DNA from: Cellulosimicrobium cellulans
Lineage (GTDB): Bacteria > Actinomycetota > Actinomycetes > Actinomycetales > Cellulomonadaceae
Reading direction: 5' to 3'
Length of the DNA: 64,000 nucleotides
NCBI RefSeq assembly: GCF_006539945.1
Contig: NZ_BJNZ01000009.1
Span: 1-64,000 of the forward strand
The position numbers and the translations under genes were made by a program. Below are positions 9,038-20,877 of the stretch, piece by piece; within the stretch, counting starts at the first letter, position 1, and each line of letters opens with the position of its first letter. The notes below the pieces were generated by a model that worked only from the letters and a program-made list of their open reading frames with translations, was not told where the DNA came from and did no database searches.

Positions 9038-10764
9038 CCACGACCGGGACGCTGCACCGTCGGACCGTGCGCGCGCTCGCCGCCGGGCTCGCGGCGGCGT
9101 TCGTCGCCGTGCTCGGCGCGTGCGCCTCGATCCCCACGTCCGGACCGGTCACCGAGGGTCAGGCGACCCCGGAGGATCCCGGCCAGCCGTTCGTCAGCGC
9201 CGCGGCCCCGCGCCCCGACGCGTCGCCGTCCCAGATCGTCCAGGGCTTCCTCGCGGCCCAGGCCCAGGGCGCCCGGAGCTCGTTCGACGTCGCCTCGGAG
9301 TTCCTCACGCCGGCGGTCCAGGAAGAGTGGTCCCCGCTCGCCCAGGTGGCGGTCGTGGCGGGGGAGCCGGAGCTCGTCGTGGACGAGTCGACGCTCGAGG
9401 GCGGGACGACGACGGTCCGCACGACCGCGGAGCTCGTCGGCACCGTGGACGAGCACGGGGTCTACACCGAGGAGGTCCCCGGGCAGACCATCGAGATCTC
9501 CTACGGTCTCGTGCGCGACGACCGCGACCAGTGGCGCATCGACACCGTCGACGACGGCCTGACGATCACCGAGACGAACTTCGCGCAGACGTACAAGCAG
9601 GTCAACCTCTACTTCCCGACGCTCGACCGGGAGTACCTCGTGCCTGACGCGCGCTGGTTCCCCAGCCGCAACTGGCAGGCGCTCGCGGTCCGGGAGACCC
9701 TGCGCGGGCCGTCGGAGTGGCTCGCCGGCTCGGTGGCGACGGTCGCTCCCGAGGGCACCGCGCTGAGCATCGACTCGGTCCCGGCGGTGGAGGGGACGAT
9801 CTCCGTGCCGCTCACGGAGCCTGTCACCGCGGCCTCGTCCGCGGACCGTGCCCTCCTGCTGGCCCAGCTCCAGGCCTCCCTCGGCGGACGCGTCGAGATC
9901 ACGGTCGACGTCGGCGGGTCCGTGCTCTCGGCCGACGAGGTCCCGACGATCGGCGTCGCCACGACCCCCGACGACCCCGTCGTCCTGGCCGGCGACCAGA
10001 TCATGAGGCTCCAGGGCCGCACGACCGAGCCGGTCGCGTCCGCCGCGCCGCTCACCGGGCTCCAGCCCACGGCCCTCGCGTTCCGGGGGCGCTCCACCGA
10101 CGCCGCGTTCGTCGTCCGCGACGGGGGGAGCCGCATCGTCACGGCGCCGACCGCGGAGGCCGGGCCGACGACGCTCCTCACCGGGTCGAACCTGCTCGCC
10201 CCGTCGATCGACCGCTACCAGTACCTGTGGAGCGGTCCGCAGGTCCAGGCGGGCTCGTTGCAGGTGGTCGACCTCGGGGAGGCGGGCTCGGACGAGGCCG
10301 TGACCCCCGTCGCGGCGGCCTGGCTCGAGGGACGGACCGTCATGTCGGTGCGGGTCGCGCCGGACGGCGCGCGCGTCGCCGTCGTGAGCGACGCGGGGAG
10401 CGGGGCGCAGATCCATGTCGCGGGCATCGTCCGCGACGAGGCCGGTCGCCCCACCCAGCTCTCCGAGCCGGTCCGGGTGGGTCAGCCCGTGCTGGCGGCC
10501 ACCCAGGTCACGTGGGTCGACCGCGCGCTCCTGGGTGTCCTCGGCAGGACGGCGGGGACGGCCGAGCCCGTGGTGCAGCGCGTCCCCGTCGGCGGGCCCA
10601 CGGTGCCCTCGTCGCCGGTCGAGGATGCGGTGTCGCTCGCGTCGGCGACGGGCGTCTCGACGACGCTCGTCGGGACGAGCGACAGCAGCCTCTACGCCGC
10701 GGGGACCTCGACGCTCTGGACCAGGGTCGCGACCGAGGTGCGGCTGCCCACCTTCCCGGGCTGA
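9034..10764 (+). CDS. lpqB: Lipoprotein LpqB
   Basis: A 576-residue secreted lipoprotein. The signal peptide is followed by the lipobox LGAC, with the lipidated cysteine at residue 30. LpqB proteins carry a GerMN-like domain (here around 220-300, including VEGTISVPL) and a C-terminal beta-propeller domain. In mycobacteria and Streptomyces LpqB modulates signalling by the MtrAB system from outside the membrane. The ATG overlaps the mtrB stop by four bases. Translation ends at 10764, and 162 bp separate it from comF. Confidence 0.95.
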   Translation: MTTTGTLHRRTVRALAAGLAAAFVAVLGACASIPTSGPVTEGQATPEDPGQPFVSAAAPRPDASPSQIVQGFLAAQAQGARSSFDVASEFLTPAVQEEWSPLAQVAVVAGEPELVVDESTLEGGTTTVRTTAELVGTVDEHGVYTEEVPGQTIEISYGLVRDDRDQWRIDTVDDGLTITETNFAQTYKQVNLYFPTLDREYLVPDARWFPSRNWQALAVRETLRGPSEWLAGSVATVAPEGTALSIDSVPAVEGTISVPLTEPVTAASSADRALLLAQLQASLGGRVEITVDVGGSVLSADEVPTIGVATTPDDPVVLAGDQIMRLQGRTTEPVASAAPLTGLQPTALAFRGRSTDAAFVVRDGGSRIVTAPTAEAGPTTLLTGSNLLAPSIDRYQYLWSGPQVQAGSLQVVDLGEAGSDEAVTPVAAAWLEGRTVMSVRVAPDGARVAVVSDAGSGAQIHVAGIVRDEAGRPTQLSEPVRVGQPVLAATQVTWVDRALLGVLGRTAGTAEPVVQRVPVGGPTVPSSPVEDAVSLASATGVSTTLVGTSDSSLYAAGTSTLWTRVATEVRLPTFPG

Positions 10765-10926
10765 CCACGGCGACGATGCCGCGCCGCCCCGGGGGGAGGC
10801 CCGTCGCGCGTGCTGGGTGGACCACAGGCCCGGCCGCCGGGTCGGAGGCGTGCCCGCGCGGCGCCGTCGTCCACAGGTCGCCCGCCCGCGCCCGCACGCG
10901 GAGCCCTGCGCGGGCAGGCTGGTCCG

Positions 10927-11745
10927 GTGCTCCTGGGTGCCCTCGACGACGTCACGCGCCTCGTGCTGCCGGTCACCTGCCCGGGGTGCGACCGCCCCGA
11001 CGTCCGCTGGTGCGCCGACTGCCTCGCGCTCCTGGACGCCCCGCTGCGGCGCCGTGAGCAGGCGGCCCCGCGTCTCGACCGGCTCGACGGCGTCGCGCCC
11101 CTGCCGGTATGGGCGCCCGCGCCCTACGCAGGACCGGTACGGGGTGTGGTCGTCGCGTGGAAGGACCGGGGCCGGGCCGACCTCGACGGTCCGCTGGCCG
11201 TGGTCGCCCGTCGCGCGGGCACCGCGCTGGCCGGGCTCCTCGGTACCGGCGCGCGACCCGTCGCGACGCCGCTGACGCGAGCGGACCCCGGACCGTCGCC
11301 CCGGGCGGTCCTGGTCGTTCCCGCGCCGACGTCCGCCGCGGCGCGGCGGGCCCGCGGCCGGGACCCCGTCGCCGTGCTCGCGCGCGGTGTCGCGGCGGGA
11401 CTCAGGGCCTCGGGGGCACCGGCACGGGTCGCGTCCCTGCTCGTCCAGCGCGGGCGTGCGCGCGACCAGGTCGGGCTGGGCTCCCGGGCGCGCGGCGCAC
11501 GTCTCGGCGCCGTCGGGGTCGCGACCGGGCCGGTGACGCGTCGTCGGGTGCAGGAGGCCTTGTGCGACCGGCTCCCGTGCCTCCTCATCGACGACGTCCT
11601 CACCACCGGAGCGACCCTCGCCGCGAGCGAAGCCGCTCTCGCGCGCGTCGGCCTGCCCGTGCTGGGGGCCTTCGTCCTCGCGGCGACGCCCGCGCCCTCG
11701 CGGCGTCGCGAGGCCGTCCGCGGGACCGTCTCGGAGACGCCGTGA
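10927..11745 (+). CDS. ComF-family phosphoribosyltransferase-like protein
   Basis: A 272-residue ComF-family protein. The N-terminal zinc ribbon has C18/C21 (CPGC) and C29/C32 (CADC), and the C-terminal phosphoribosyltransferase fold carries the PRPP loop LLIDDVLTTGAT at about 219-230. In naturally competent bacteria ComF helps DNA uptake; in actinobacteria the gene is conserved between lpqB and hpf (as Rv3242c) without proof of that role. I chose the GTG at 10927, which precedes the zinc ribbon closely and has a weak GGGCAGG ribosome site upstream; no nearby start gives a better fit. Confidence 0.88.
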   Translation: MLLGALDDVTRLVLPVTCPGCDRPDVRWCADCLALLDAPLRRREQAAPRLDRLDGVAPLPVWAPAPYAGPVRGVVVAWKDRGRADLDGPLAVVARRAGTALAGLLGTGARPVATPLTRADPGPSPRAVLVVPAPTSAAARRARGRDPVAVLARGVAAGLRASGAPARVASLLVQRGRARDQVGLGSRARGARLGAVGVATGPVTRRRVQEALCDRLPCLLIDDVLTTGATLAASEAALARVGLPVLGAFVLAATPAPSRRREAVRGTVSETP

Positions 11746-12018
11746 CGCGCCGTCCGGCGGACGGGCCGAAGGTCCTCCGGTTCACCTCCCGTTGGTGCTG
11801 CCGACACCCCGGAGAGCGGGTTAGTCTGAGGGCCAGTCGCCGCGGACGACGGAGGTGCAGGGCACTTCCGGCGCCGCGCGAGCGTACCGAGCGCGCGGCC
11901 TCGTGCCGCAAGGAGGTGGTAGCCCACCGCACCCGGACCCGGGTGCTCCTACCGAATCCGAACGGGGCGCTCGGACGCATCGAGCCGGGCGCCGCACAAG
12001 ATCCTCGCGGAGGCTCAC

Positions 12019-12672
12019 ATGGAGATCGTCGTCGTCGGCAGGCACACGGAAGTGGCAGACCGCTTCCGCCGGCACGTGGAGGACAAGCTCGCCAAGGTCC
12101 AGCAGCTCGCGCCCACGGCGCAGCGCGTGGACGTCGAGGTCACCCACGAGAACAACCCGAGGCTCTCCGGGGTCCGCGAACGCGTCGAGCTGACCGTGCG
12201 CGCCAAGGGACCCGTCGTCCGTGCCGAAGCAGCGGCCGACGACCGGTTCGGCGCCCTCGACCTCGCGATGGACAAGCTCGCCGAGCGCCTGCGCCGTGCC
12301 CGCGACCGTCGCAAGGACCACCGCAACCACACCGTCGTGCCGCCCGTCGACGTGCGTCCCTACGACCCGGCCACGCACGCCGCACCCCCGCCGCCGGCGC
12401 CGACCGCGCCCAGCGAGCCCGGTGAGGCCGTCGAGACCACTCTCGGCGACTCGCCCGTCGTCATCCGGCAGAAGCTGCACTCCGCGGAACCCATGACCGT
12501 GGACGACGCGCTGTACGAGATGGAGATGGTCGGGCACGACTTCTTCCTCTTCGTCGACATCGAGACCTCGCGCCCGTCCGTCGCCTACCGGCGCCGCGGC
12601 TGGACGTACGGGGTCGTCGCGCTCGACACGTCCTGCGACTGCGCCGACGCCGCGGTCGAGAAGACCGCCTGA
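12019..12672 (+). CDS. hpf: Long-form ribosome hibernation promoting factor
   Basis: A 217-residue long HPF. The N-terminal S30AE/YfiA domain (about 1-105, starting [12 protein letters not shown]) binds the decoding centre. A Pro/Ala-rich linker leads to the C-terminal dimerisation domain (about 150-215, [19 protein letters not shown]) that joins two 70S ribosomes into inactive 100S dimers. The last ten residues contain CDC, unusual for the family. A 273-bp leader precedes it with small hairpins (one with arms GCACCC/GGGTGC around 11929-11946), and GGAGG lies just before the ATG. A strong hairpin terminator follows at 12681. Confidence 0.96.
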   Translation: MEIVVVGRHTEVADRFRRHVEDKLAKVQQLAPTAQRVDVEVTHENNPRLSGVRERVELTVRAKGPVVRAEAAADDRFGALDLAMDKLAERLRRARDRRKDHRNHTVVPPVDVRPYDPATHAAPPPPAPTAPSEPGEAVETTLGDSPVVIRQKLHSAEPMTVDDALYEMEMVGHDFFLFVDIETSRPSVAYRRRGWTYGVVALDTSCDCADAAVEKTA

Positions 12673-12680
12673 CCCTCGCC

Positions 12681-12715
12681 GACGCGCCCGGACCCTCGCA
12701 GGGTCCGGGCGCGTC
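12681..12715 (+). terminator. Hairpin terminator after hpf
   Basis: A perfect 16-bp GC-rich stem (12681-12696 with 12700-12715) has a CGC loop and lies nine bases after the hpf stop codon. There is no long T tract, as is usual in very GC-rich actinobacteria. Confidence 0.75.
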
Positions 12716-12765
12716 GTGCTGTCCCGTCCTGCCGGAGTGTGGGTGGGGTCGGGCAGGATCGAGGG

Positions 12766-14031
12766 GTGGTCGCCACGCCGTCGAGCTCCGAGTCGATGTC
12801 CCTCTCCCAGGCGCGCCGCGTCGCGCTCGCGGCGCAGGGGCTGCACCGTCCCCGCCCGTACGACGGAACGGGTGGCCGGGCGCCGACCATGCGGCAGGTC
12901 CAGGGGGTGATCGACCGGCTCGGGCTGCTCCAGATCGACTCGGTGAACGTGCTCGCGCGGGCGCACCTCATGCCGCTGTACGCGCGTCTCGGCCCGTACG
13001 ACACGGCGCTGCTGGACCGCGCGGCCGGTCGCGCCCCGCGTCGGCTCGTGGAGACGTGGGCGCACGTCGCCTCGTACGTGCCGCCGAGCACGTGGCCGCT
13101 GCTCGAGTGGCGTCGCCGCCGGTACCGGACGGAGGCGTGGGGGACGATCAGCGCGGTCGAGATGAGCCACTCCGAGGCGGTGGAGGACGTGCGCCGCCTC
13201 GTCACCGAGCGTGGCCCGATCACGGCGAGCGAGGTGCACGAGATCCTGGAGGCGGAGGGTCGGGCGCACCCGCGGGACCGGTCCCAGTGGGGCTGGAACT
13301 GGACGGTCGCCAAGCGCGCGCTCGAGTTCCTGTTCTTCACGGGCGAGATCACGTCCGCGCGCCGCAACGGCGCGTTCGAGCGCTGCTACGACCTCACGGA
13401 ACGCGTGCTCCCGCCGGAGGTGGTCGCGGCGCCGCCGGTCGCGGACGCCGACGCCGTCCGGGCGCTCCTCGAGATCGGTGCGCGCGCGCACGGGGTCGGG
13501 ACGCTGCGCTGCTTCAAGGACTACTTCCGCCTCCGGGGCCCCGCGGTACGCACGGCGTTCGACGAGCTCGTCGAGGCGGGCACGCTGCGGCCGGTGGCGG
13601 TGCGCGGCTGGGACGAGCCGACGTACCTGCACGCGGACGCCGCGCTCCCGCGGCGCGCGACGGCGACGACGCTGCTCAACCCGTTCGACCCGCTCGTGTT
13701 CGAGCGCACGCGGCTCGAGCGGCTGTTCGACGTGCACTACCGGATCGAGATCTACGTGCCCGCGCCCAAGCGGGTCCACGGCTACTACGTCCTGCCGTTC
13801 CTCGAGGGAGAGCAGCTCACGGCGCGGGTCGACCTCAAGGCCGACCGGCGTGCGGGCGTGCTGCGGGTGCTGTCGGCGCACCGCGAGCAGGGGGCGGGGG
13901 AGGAGACGGCGGCCCGGCTCGCCGCCGAGCTCCGCGTGCTCGGTGGGTGGCTCGGCGTGCCCGACGTCGACGTGACGGTCTCGGGAGACCTGGCCCCCGC
14001 GCTCGCGGCCGAGGTGGCGACGACGGGCTGA
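12766..14031 (+). CDS. YcaQ/AlkZ-family winged-helix DNA glycosylase
   Basis: A 421-residue protein of the HTH_42 (YcaQ/AlkZ) family of monofunctional DNA glycosylases, which unhook interstrand crosslinks or remove bulky alkyl adducts. The catalytic Q-x-Q/D element is present as QID (residues 56-58, in GLLQIDSV). This is the Q-hydrophobic-D form seen in Escherichia coli YcaQ, as opposed to the QxQ form of antibiotic self-resistance enzymes. Winged-helix modules follow. I chose the GTG at 12766; an ATG 30 bases later is possible but lacks a ribosome site. It sits between hpf and secA, where mycobacteria have no such gene. Confidence 0.86.
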   Translation: MVATPSSSESMSLSQARRVALAAQGLHRPRPYDGTGGRAPTMRQVQGVIDRLGLLQIDSVNVLARAHLMPLYARLGPYDTALLDRAAGRAPRRLVETWAHVASYVPPSTWPLLEWRRRRYRTEAWGTISAVEMSHSEAVEDVRRLVTERGPITASEVHEILEAEGRAHPRDRSQWGWNWTVAKRALEFLFFTGEITSARRNGAFERCYDLTERVLPPEVVAAPPVADADAVRALLEIGARAHGVGTLRCFKDYFRLRGPAVRTAFDELVEAGTLRPVAVRGWDEPTYLHADAALPRRATATTLLNPFDPLVFERTRLERLFDVHYRIEIYVPAPKRVHGYYVLPFLEGEQLTARVDLKADRRAGVLRVLSAHREQGAGEETAARLAAELRVLGGWLGVPDVDVTVSGDLAPALAAEVATTG

Positions 14032-14300
14032 CGGGGCGGTCGGGGCCGGGCGTGTGGTGGGAGGCCCACCCGCGCGGTGGGCGTCCGGCCCGCGCAGGGA
14101 CCCGGCGTCGTACCCTGGCGCGGGGTCTCGACGGCGAGGTTCGTCGTCGGCGAAACCCGGGCGGGTCCGACGTCGCTCCGACTCGCCTACGATGTTGTGT
14201 GACGTTGCCGACGTCCGCTGCCGTGCGCGCCCGCGCGGGAGAGCGTCGGCGCTGCTCCCGGACCACCCGGCCCGGGCACCGATCGATACGGGAGTCCTGC

Positions 14301-17360
<3,060 letters not shown>

Positions 17361-17394
17361 TCCTCGACCCGTCCGGCGTGCGCCGCGACGGGAG

Positions 17395-17444
17395 CGACGA
17401 CGGCGGGGCGTGCCACCAACGGGTGGCGCGCCCCGCCGTCGTCG
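17395..17444. terminator. Bidirectional hairpin terminator, secA / Rv3235-like
   Basis: A stem of about 23 bp pairs 17395-17417 with 17422-17444 around a four-base AACG loop, with a single wobble pair. It lies between the convergent stops of secA (17360) and the minus-strand gene ending at 17463, so it can serve both. Confidence 0.8.
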
Positions 17445-17462
17445 GTGGGGTTCTGGGCCCGG

Positions 17463-18053
17463 TCACCCGATCTCGAGCGCGACCACGCGCCACGTGCCAC
17501 GGCGTGCCTCGAGCCGTGCCGCGGCGGCCCGCACGCGGTCACCGTCCTCGACCACGACCGTGCCCTCCGCGACGCCCTCGCCGATCCGCAGCACCCGGGC
17601 ACGGCGCACGGTGACGGGCCGGGTCGTCGTCGGGCGTGGGCCGTCGGCGACGAGCCGCGACCGCCGCGCGAGCGTCTCGTAGATCTCGGGCGACACCCAT
17701 CGGGCGAGCTGGCCCACGGTGCGCTCGCCGCGCACGACCTCGACGGCAGCCCGTACGACGGCGCAGCACAGGGGCGTCGGGTCCGGGAGCGGGAGCGGTG
17801 TGGTCGGCGGTGCGAGCGGTCGTCCCCGCACGACGTGCTGCGGTACCCGTGCCGTGGTCACGTCGGTCAGGTCGATCGTCGGGACGGGACGCTCGCCGCC
17901 GCAGCGCAGCAGGCGCGCGGGCAGGTCGGCGGGCACGCTCGCGGAGCGGGCGGGGTGCGCGGGCTGGTGGGGCGGCGCGGGGGCGGTCCGACGGCGAGTC
18001 GGCGCGACGACGTCGGTCGTGGCGTCGGTGGTGGTCAGCAGGGGAGTGATCAT
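17463..18053 (-). CDS. Rv3235-family hypothetical protein
   Basis: This 196-residue protein matches the small Rv3235-type family found near secA in actinobacteria. The N-terminal 90 residues are Thr/Pro/Arg-rich and low in complexity. The conserved half (about 95-196) contains CCAVVRAAVEVVRGERTVGQL and QLARWVSPEIYETLARRS, and ends in two beta-rich stretches that look like an NTF2-like or SecA-accessory fold. No catalytic motif is visible and no function is established. It lies 30 bases downstream of the LysM gene on the same strand, so the two are probably an operon. Confidence 0.75.
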   Translation of the reverse strand: MITPLLTTTDATTDVVAPTRRRTAPAPPHQPAHPARSASVPADLPARLLRCGGERPVPTIDLTDVTTARVPQHVVRGRPLAPPTTPLPLPDPTPLCCAVVRAAVEVVRGERTVGQLARWVSPEIYETLARRSRLVADGPRPTTTRPVTVRRARVLRIGEGVAEGTVVVEDGDRVRAAAARLEARRGTWRVVALEIG

Positions 18054-18083
18054 CGTGGGGCCTCCTTCGCGGCGGGCGGGTCG

Positions 18084-19100
18084 TCAGGAGGCCGGTGCGA
18101 CGAGCACCTGGCCCGGGCGGACGAGATCGGGGTCGTCGCCCACGACCCCGACGTTGGCGGCGTACCAGCGCTGCGCCGCGTCGGCCACCTGCGCGTCCGA
18201 CGCGCCGTCGGGGAGGTGGCGTGCGGCGATCGACCAGAGCGAGTCGCCGCGCACGACGACGACCTCGCGCGGCTCGTCCGCGGCGACGTCCCGCACCACG
18301 GTGAGCGCTGCGTCGCGCTGCTCGGCCGCGGCGCTCCGGGCCTCCGGCGCACCTGCCGGAGCCGACAGACCCGTCGACGTCGCGGTTCCAGGTGCCGTCG
18401 CGTGTGTCGCCGCCTGTGCCGGAGCCGGGGCCGACGGCGCGCCCGGAGCTGTGCTCGGCGCGGCCGGGCTGCGCGACGGCATCGACGGCGCAGCCGGTGC
18501 GGAGGACGCGTGGTCGGTAGACCCGGGGGTCGGGGCGGTGATCGTCGGCGCGGGCTGGTCGAAGGCCGTCGTCGGGGCCGGGGGAGCGTGCGGCGGCGCG
18601 GGGGACGCTACGTCCGTCGGGAGGGGAGCGGGCTGCGCCGGCGCGGCGGGTTCGGGAGCGGTCGAGGTCTGCCACCCCAGGTCGACCGCCACGACGCCGG
18701 GGTCGGCGTCCGGCGTCGTGGCGGCCTGCGCGGTCCCTCCGGCGAGGACGAGGCCCGCACCCACGGTCAGCCCCACGCCGGCTCGCGCGGCCCGGCGGAC
18801 GACGGCGGGTGCCGTGCGCACGAGGAGCCGTTCTCCGGCTCCCCACGAGCGGCCCACGGCGCGCGCGACGACGCAGCCCAGGCCGAGCAGAGCGCTGACG
18901 CCCACCCACGTGGCCGCCACGGCCCCGAGCGCGACGGCGAGAAGCTCGACGTAGGCCTCGGGGCGGGCCGCGGGGAGGGCGCCCACGAGGTGCGCGGCGC
19001 GCAGCGCGAGCGCCGTCACGGCGCCGCCCATGAGGAGGAGGAGCGCGAGGAGGACGGCGACGCCTCCGGCTCGTGCGGGTACAGCGGTACGACGGTCCAT
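18084..19100 (-). CDS. LysM-domain membrane protein
   Basis: A 338-residue protein with hydrophobic helices at about 12-33 and 47-80, a further hydrophobic Ala/Gly-rich stretch, a long Ala/Pro/Thr-rich linker (about 140-270) and a C-terminal LysM peptidoglycan-binding module (about 283-336; GDSLWSIAARHLP and LVRPGQVLVAP). The design fits a membrane-anchored protein reaching into the wall. It is divergent from the Sm-like candidate gene at 19268 across a relatively AT-rich 167-bp gap that contains an AT-rich TCTAAT hexamer (19176-19181) and an inverted repeat (GTCGT/ACGAC at 19153-19168). Confidence 0.85.
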   Translation of the reverse strand: MDRRTAVPARAGGVAVLLALLLLMGGAVTALALRAAHLVGALPAARPEAYVELLAVALGAVAATWVGVSALLGLGCVVARAVGRSWGAGERLLVRTAPAVVRRAARAGVGLTVGAGLVLAGGTAQAATTPDADPGVVAVDLGWQTSTAPEPAAPAQPAPLPTDVASPAPPHAPPAPTTAFDQPAPTITAPTPGSTDHASSAPAAPSMPSRSPAAPSTAPGAPSAPAPAQAATHATAPGTATSTGLSAPAGAPEARSAAAEQRDAALTVVRDVAADEPREVVVVRGDSLWSIAARHLPDGASDAQVADAAQRWYAANVGVVGDDPDLVRPGQVLVAPAS

Positions 19101-19267
19101 CGGTGCCCCCTGCGTGGCCGCCTGGGAAAGACGGCTCTTGATGTTGTTTGGTGTCGTTTGATGACGACAGGTCGATCTAATCGCGACCGCTTGCTCCTGT
19201 CCAGGGGGATTCTCGTGATGTGGACAGGGTGCGGTCCGGTGGCGCGGGGGACCGCTACGGTGTCCCG

Positions 19268-19807
19268 GTGCGATGGGACGCCCTCTTCGACGACCTCGCG
19301 GCGCAGCTCGCCGCCGCGGAACTGCAGGACCGGGCCGCCGCCGTCGCCGACCTCACCCGCGCGGAGCACGCGACGATCACGCTCGTCGAGCGGCTGCGCG
19401 GCACACCCGGCACGGTCACGCTCGAGCTGCGCGACGGGTCGGCCGTCACCGGAGAGCTGCGCGAGGCGGCGGAGGAGTGGGTGCTCGTCGGTGACTCCCG
19501 GCGTCAGCACCTCGTCCCGACCGGCGCGATCGCCGCCGTCCAGGGCCTCGGTCGCCATGCCGAGCCGGCATCCGCGGGGAGGTCGGCGCGGTTGAGCCTC
19601 GGCCACGCCCTGCGCGCGCTCATGCGCGACCGTCGGCCCGTCCAGGTGCGGACTCCCGCCGGGACCTTTCCCGGGTGGCTCGCGCGGGTCGGCAAGGACC
19701 ACGTCGACCTGGAGGTCGCCCCGGGCGACGGGCACGGCTCGCGGGTCGTGCCCTGGTCCGCCGTCCTGTGCGTCAGCGAGTCGCCGACGGGGTTCGTCCC
19801 GCGGTGA
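19268..19807 (+). CDS. Small protein with two predicted Sm/Hfq-like beta-barrel repeats
   Basis: A 179-residue conserved actinobacterial protein without an assigned function. After an N-terminal helix (about 1-40) two segments follow the same pattern. Segment 1 (about 48-95) has TVTLELRDGSAVTGEL, then WVLVGDS, then QHLVPTGAIAAVQGL. Segment 2 (about 120-170) has PVQVRTPAGTFPGWL, then VDLEVAP, then RVVPWSAVLCV. Each resembles an Sm1 strand set followed by the Sm2 strands seen in Hfq and Sm proteins. This is my inference from pattern; no structure was computed. The GTG at 19268 was chosen because it starts the conserved RWDALFDDLAAQL. Confidence 0.7.
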   Translation: MRWDALFDDLAAQLAAAELQDRAAAVADLTRAEHATITLVERLRGTPGTVTLELRDGSAVTGELREAAEEWVLVGDSRRQHLVPTGAIAAVQGLGRHAEPASAGRSARLSLGHALRALMRDRRPVQVRTPAGTFPGWLARVGKDHVDLEVAPGDGHGSRVVPWSAVLCVSESPTGFVPR

Positions 19808-19836
19808 GGAACATCCAGGGGGAGCGCGGCGGTCGC

Positions 19837-20052
19837 TCAGCCGTCGAAGTCGCCGGCCTCGATGCGCTGGCGCGTCTGCGCGTACATCCGCTGGATGTAC
19901 GCCTCGAGCTCGCTGACCTCGACGCGCCACTGCCCCCGGCCGCCCACCTGGATCGCGGGGAGCTCGCCGGAGCGGACGAGCGCGTACGCCTGCGCGGCGG
20001 AGATGTTCAGCTCGTCCGTGACGTCGGCGAGGGTGAGGAACCGCTGGGCCAT
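19837..20052 (-). CDS. BldC-like helix-turn-helix DNA-binding protein
   Basis: This 71-residue protein is a single MerR/excisionase-type winged helix-turn-helix of the kind found in BldC. The core is FLTLADVTDELNISAAQAYALVRSGELPAIQVGG, then RGQWRVEVSELEAYI. Such small proteins bind direct repeats cooperatively and act as developmental or global regulators in Streptomyces; a role here is inferred. It is transcribed divergently from the SAF/TadZ-like pair across 126 bp and ends 27 bases from the convergent gene ending at 19807. Confidence 0.85.
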   Translation of the reverse strand: MAQRFLTLADVTDELNISAAQAYALVRSGELPAIQVGGRGQWRVEVSELEAYIQRMYAQTRQRIEAGDFDG

Positions 20053-20178
20053 GACGTCAGTCTGGCACGCGCGTGCCGCGCCGCGGTGCTCGTCCACAGG
20101 CACTGCCACGGGTGGCGCAGACCGGGGATCATGAAGCCGCGGCACGGCTGACGTGCCGGACGACCAAGGGGGAGATCG

Positions 20179-20877
20179 ATGACGACGACGACGGAACGAC
20201 CCGTGCGAGTCGAGCCGGCACGGCCCGCCGCGCGACTGAGGCGGCCGGGCTGGAAGGACCCGCGGCTCCTCGTGGGGGTCGTGGTGGTCGCGCTGTCCGT
20301 GGCTCTCGGGTCGTGGGCCGTGAGCACCGCGAGCCGGACCGTCACCGTCTACGCGGCCGGGGCGGCGCTGACGCCCGGGACGACCGTGACCGCGGCGGAC
20401 CTGCGGGCGGTCGAGGTGCGGCTCGGGTCGCAGGCGGACCGCTACCTCCTCGTGGCCGACGGGCTCCCGGACGAGGCCGTCGTCCTGCGCACCGTCGCCG
20501 CGGGCGAGCTGGTCCCCGCGTCGGCGCTCGGTGCGGCCGCCGACCTCGCCGTGCGCGCCGTCGCCGTCCCGGTGACGACGGGCCTCTCGGAGCGGATCGT
20601 CGCCGGGGCGGCGGTCGACGTCTGGTACGTCCCCGAGGCTCCCGCCTCGACGGCCGGTGCCGCGCCGGGCACCGCCGCAGGGGACGAGCCACCGCAGCCC
20701 GCGCTGCTCGTCGAGGGCGTCACCGTCGCACAGGTCGACGAGGGCGAGGGGACGCTCGTCGTGGGCGGACCGACGACGGTCCACCTCCTGGTCAGCGTCG
20801 ACGACCTCCCGGCCGTGCTCGCGGCGGTGGCCGGGGACGGGACGATCGCGCTCGTCCCCGTCGGGGCCGCGGGATGA
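20179..20877 (+). CDS. SAF domain-containing protein (CpaB/FlgA-like)
   Basis: A 232-residue protein with one membrane helix (about 30-50) and a SAF domain (about 55-120), the fold of antifreeze-like, FlgA and CpaB proteins. In Flp/Tad pili CpaB lies at the cell surface and assists pilus assembly. A Pro/Ala-rich insert (about 155-175) splits the C-terminal half. Its stop overlaps the start of the TadZ-like gene (ATGA), so the two are translated together. No Flp pilin, TadA ATPase or TadB/C membrane gene is present in the window, which leaves this pair isolated. Confidence 0.82.
   Translation: MTTTTERPVRVEPARPAARLRRPGWKDPRLLVGVVVVALSVALGSWAVSTASRTVTVYAAGAALTPGTTVTAADLRAVEVRLGSQADRYLLVADGLPDEAVVLRTVAAGELVPASALGAAADLAVRAVAVPVTTGLSERIVAGAAVDVWYVPEAPASTAGAAPGTAAGDEPPQPALLVEGVTVAQVDEGEGTLVVGGPTTVHLLVSVDDLPAVLAAVAGDGTIALVPVGAAG

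Noticed and set aside
11746-12018. Stress-sigma (SigB-like) promoter for hpf
   Set aside because: GTTG and GGGTTA are 23 bp apart, outside the required spacing; only small hairpins were retained in the description.
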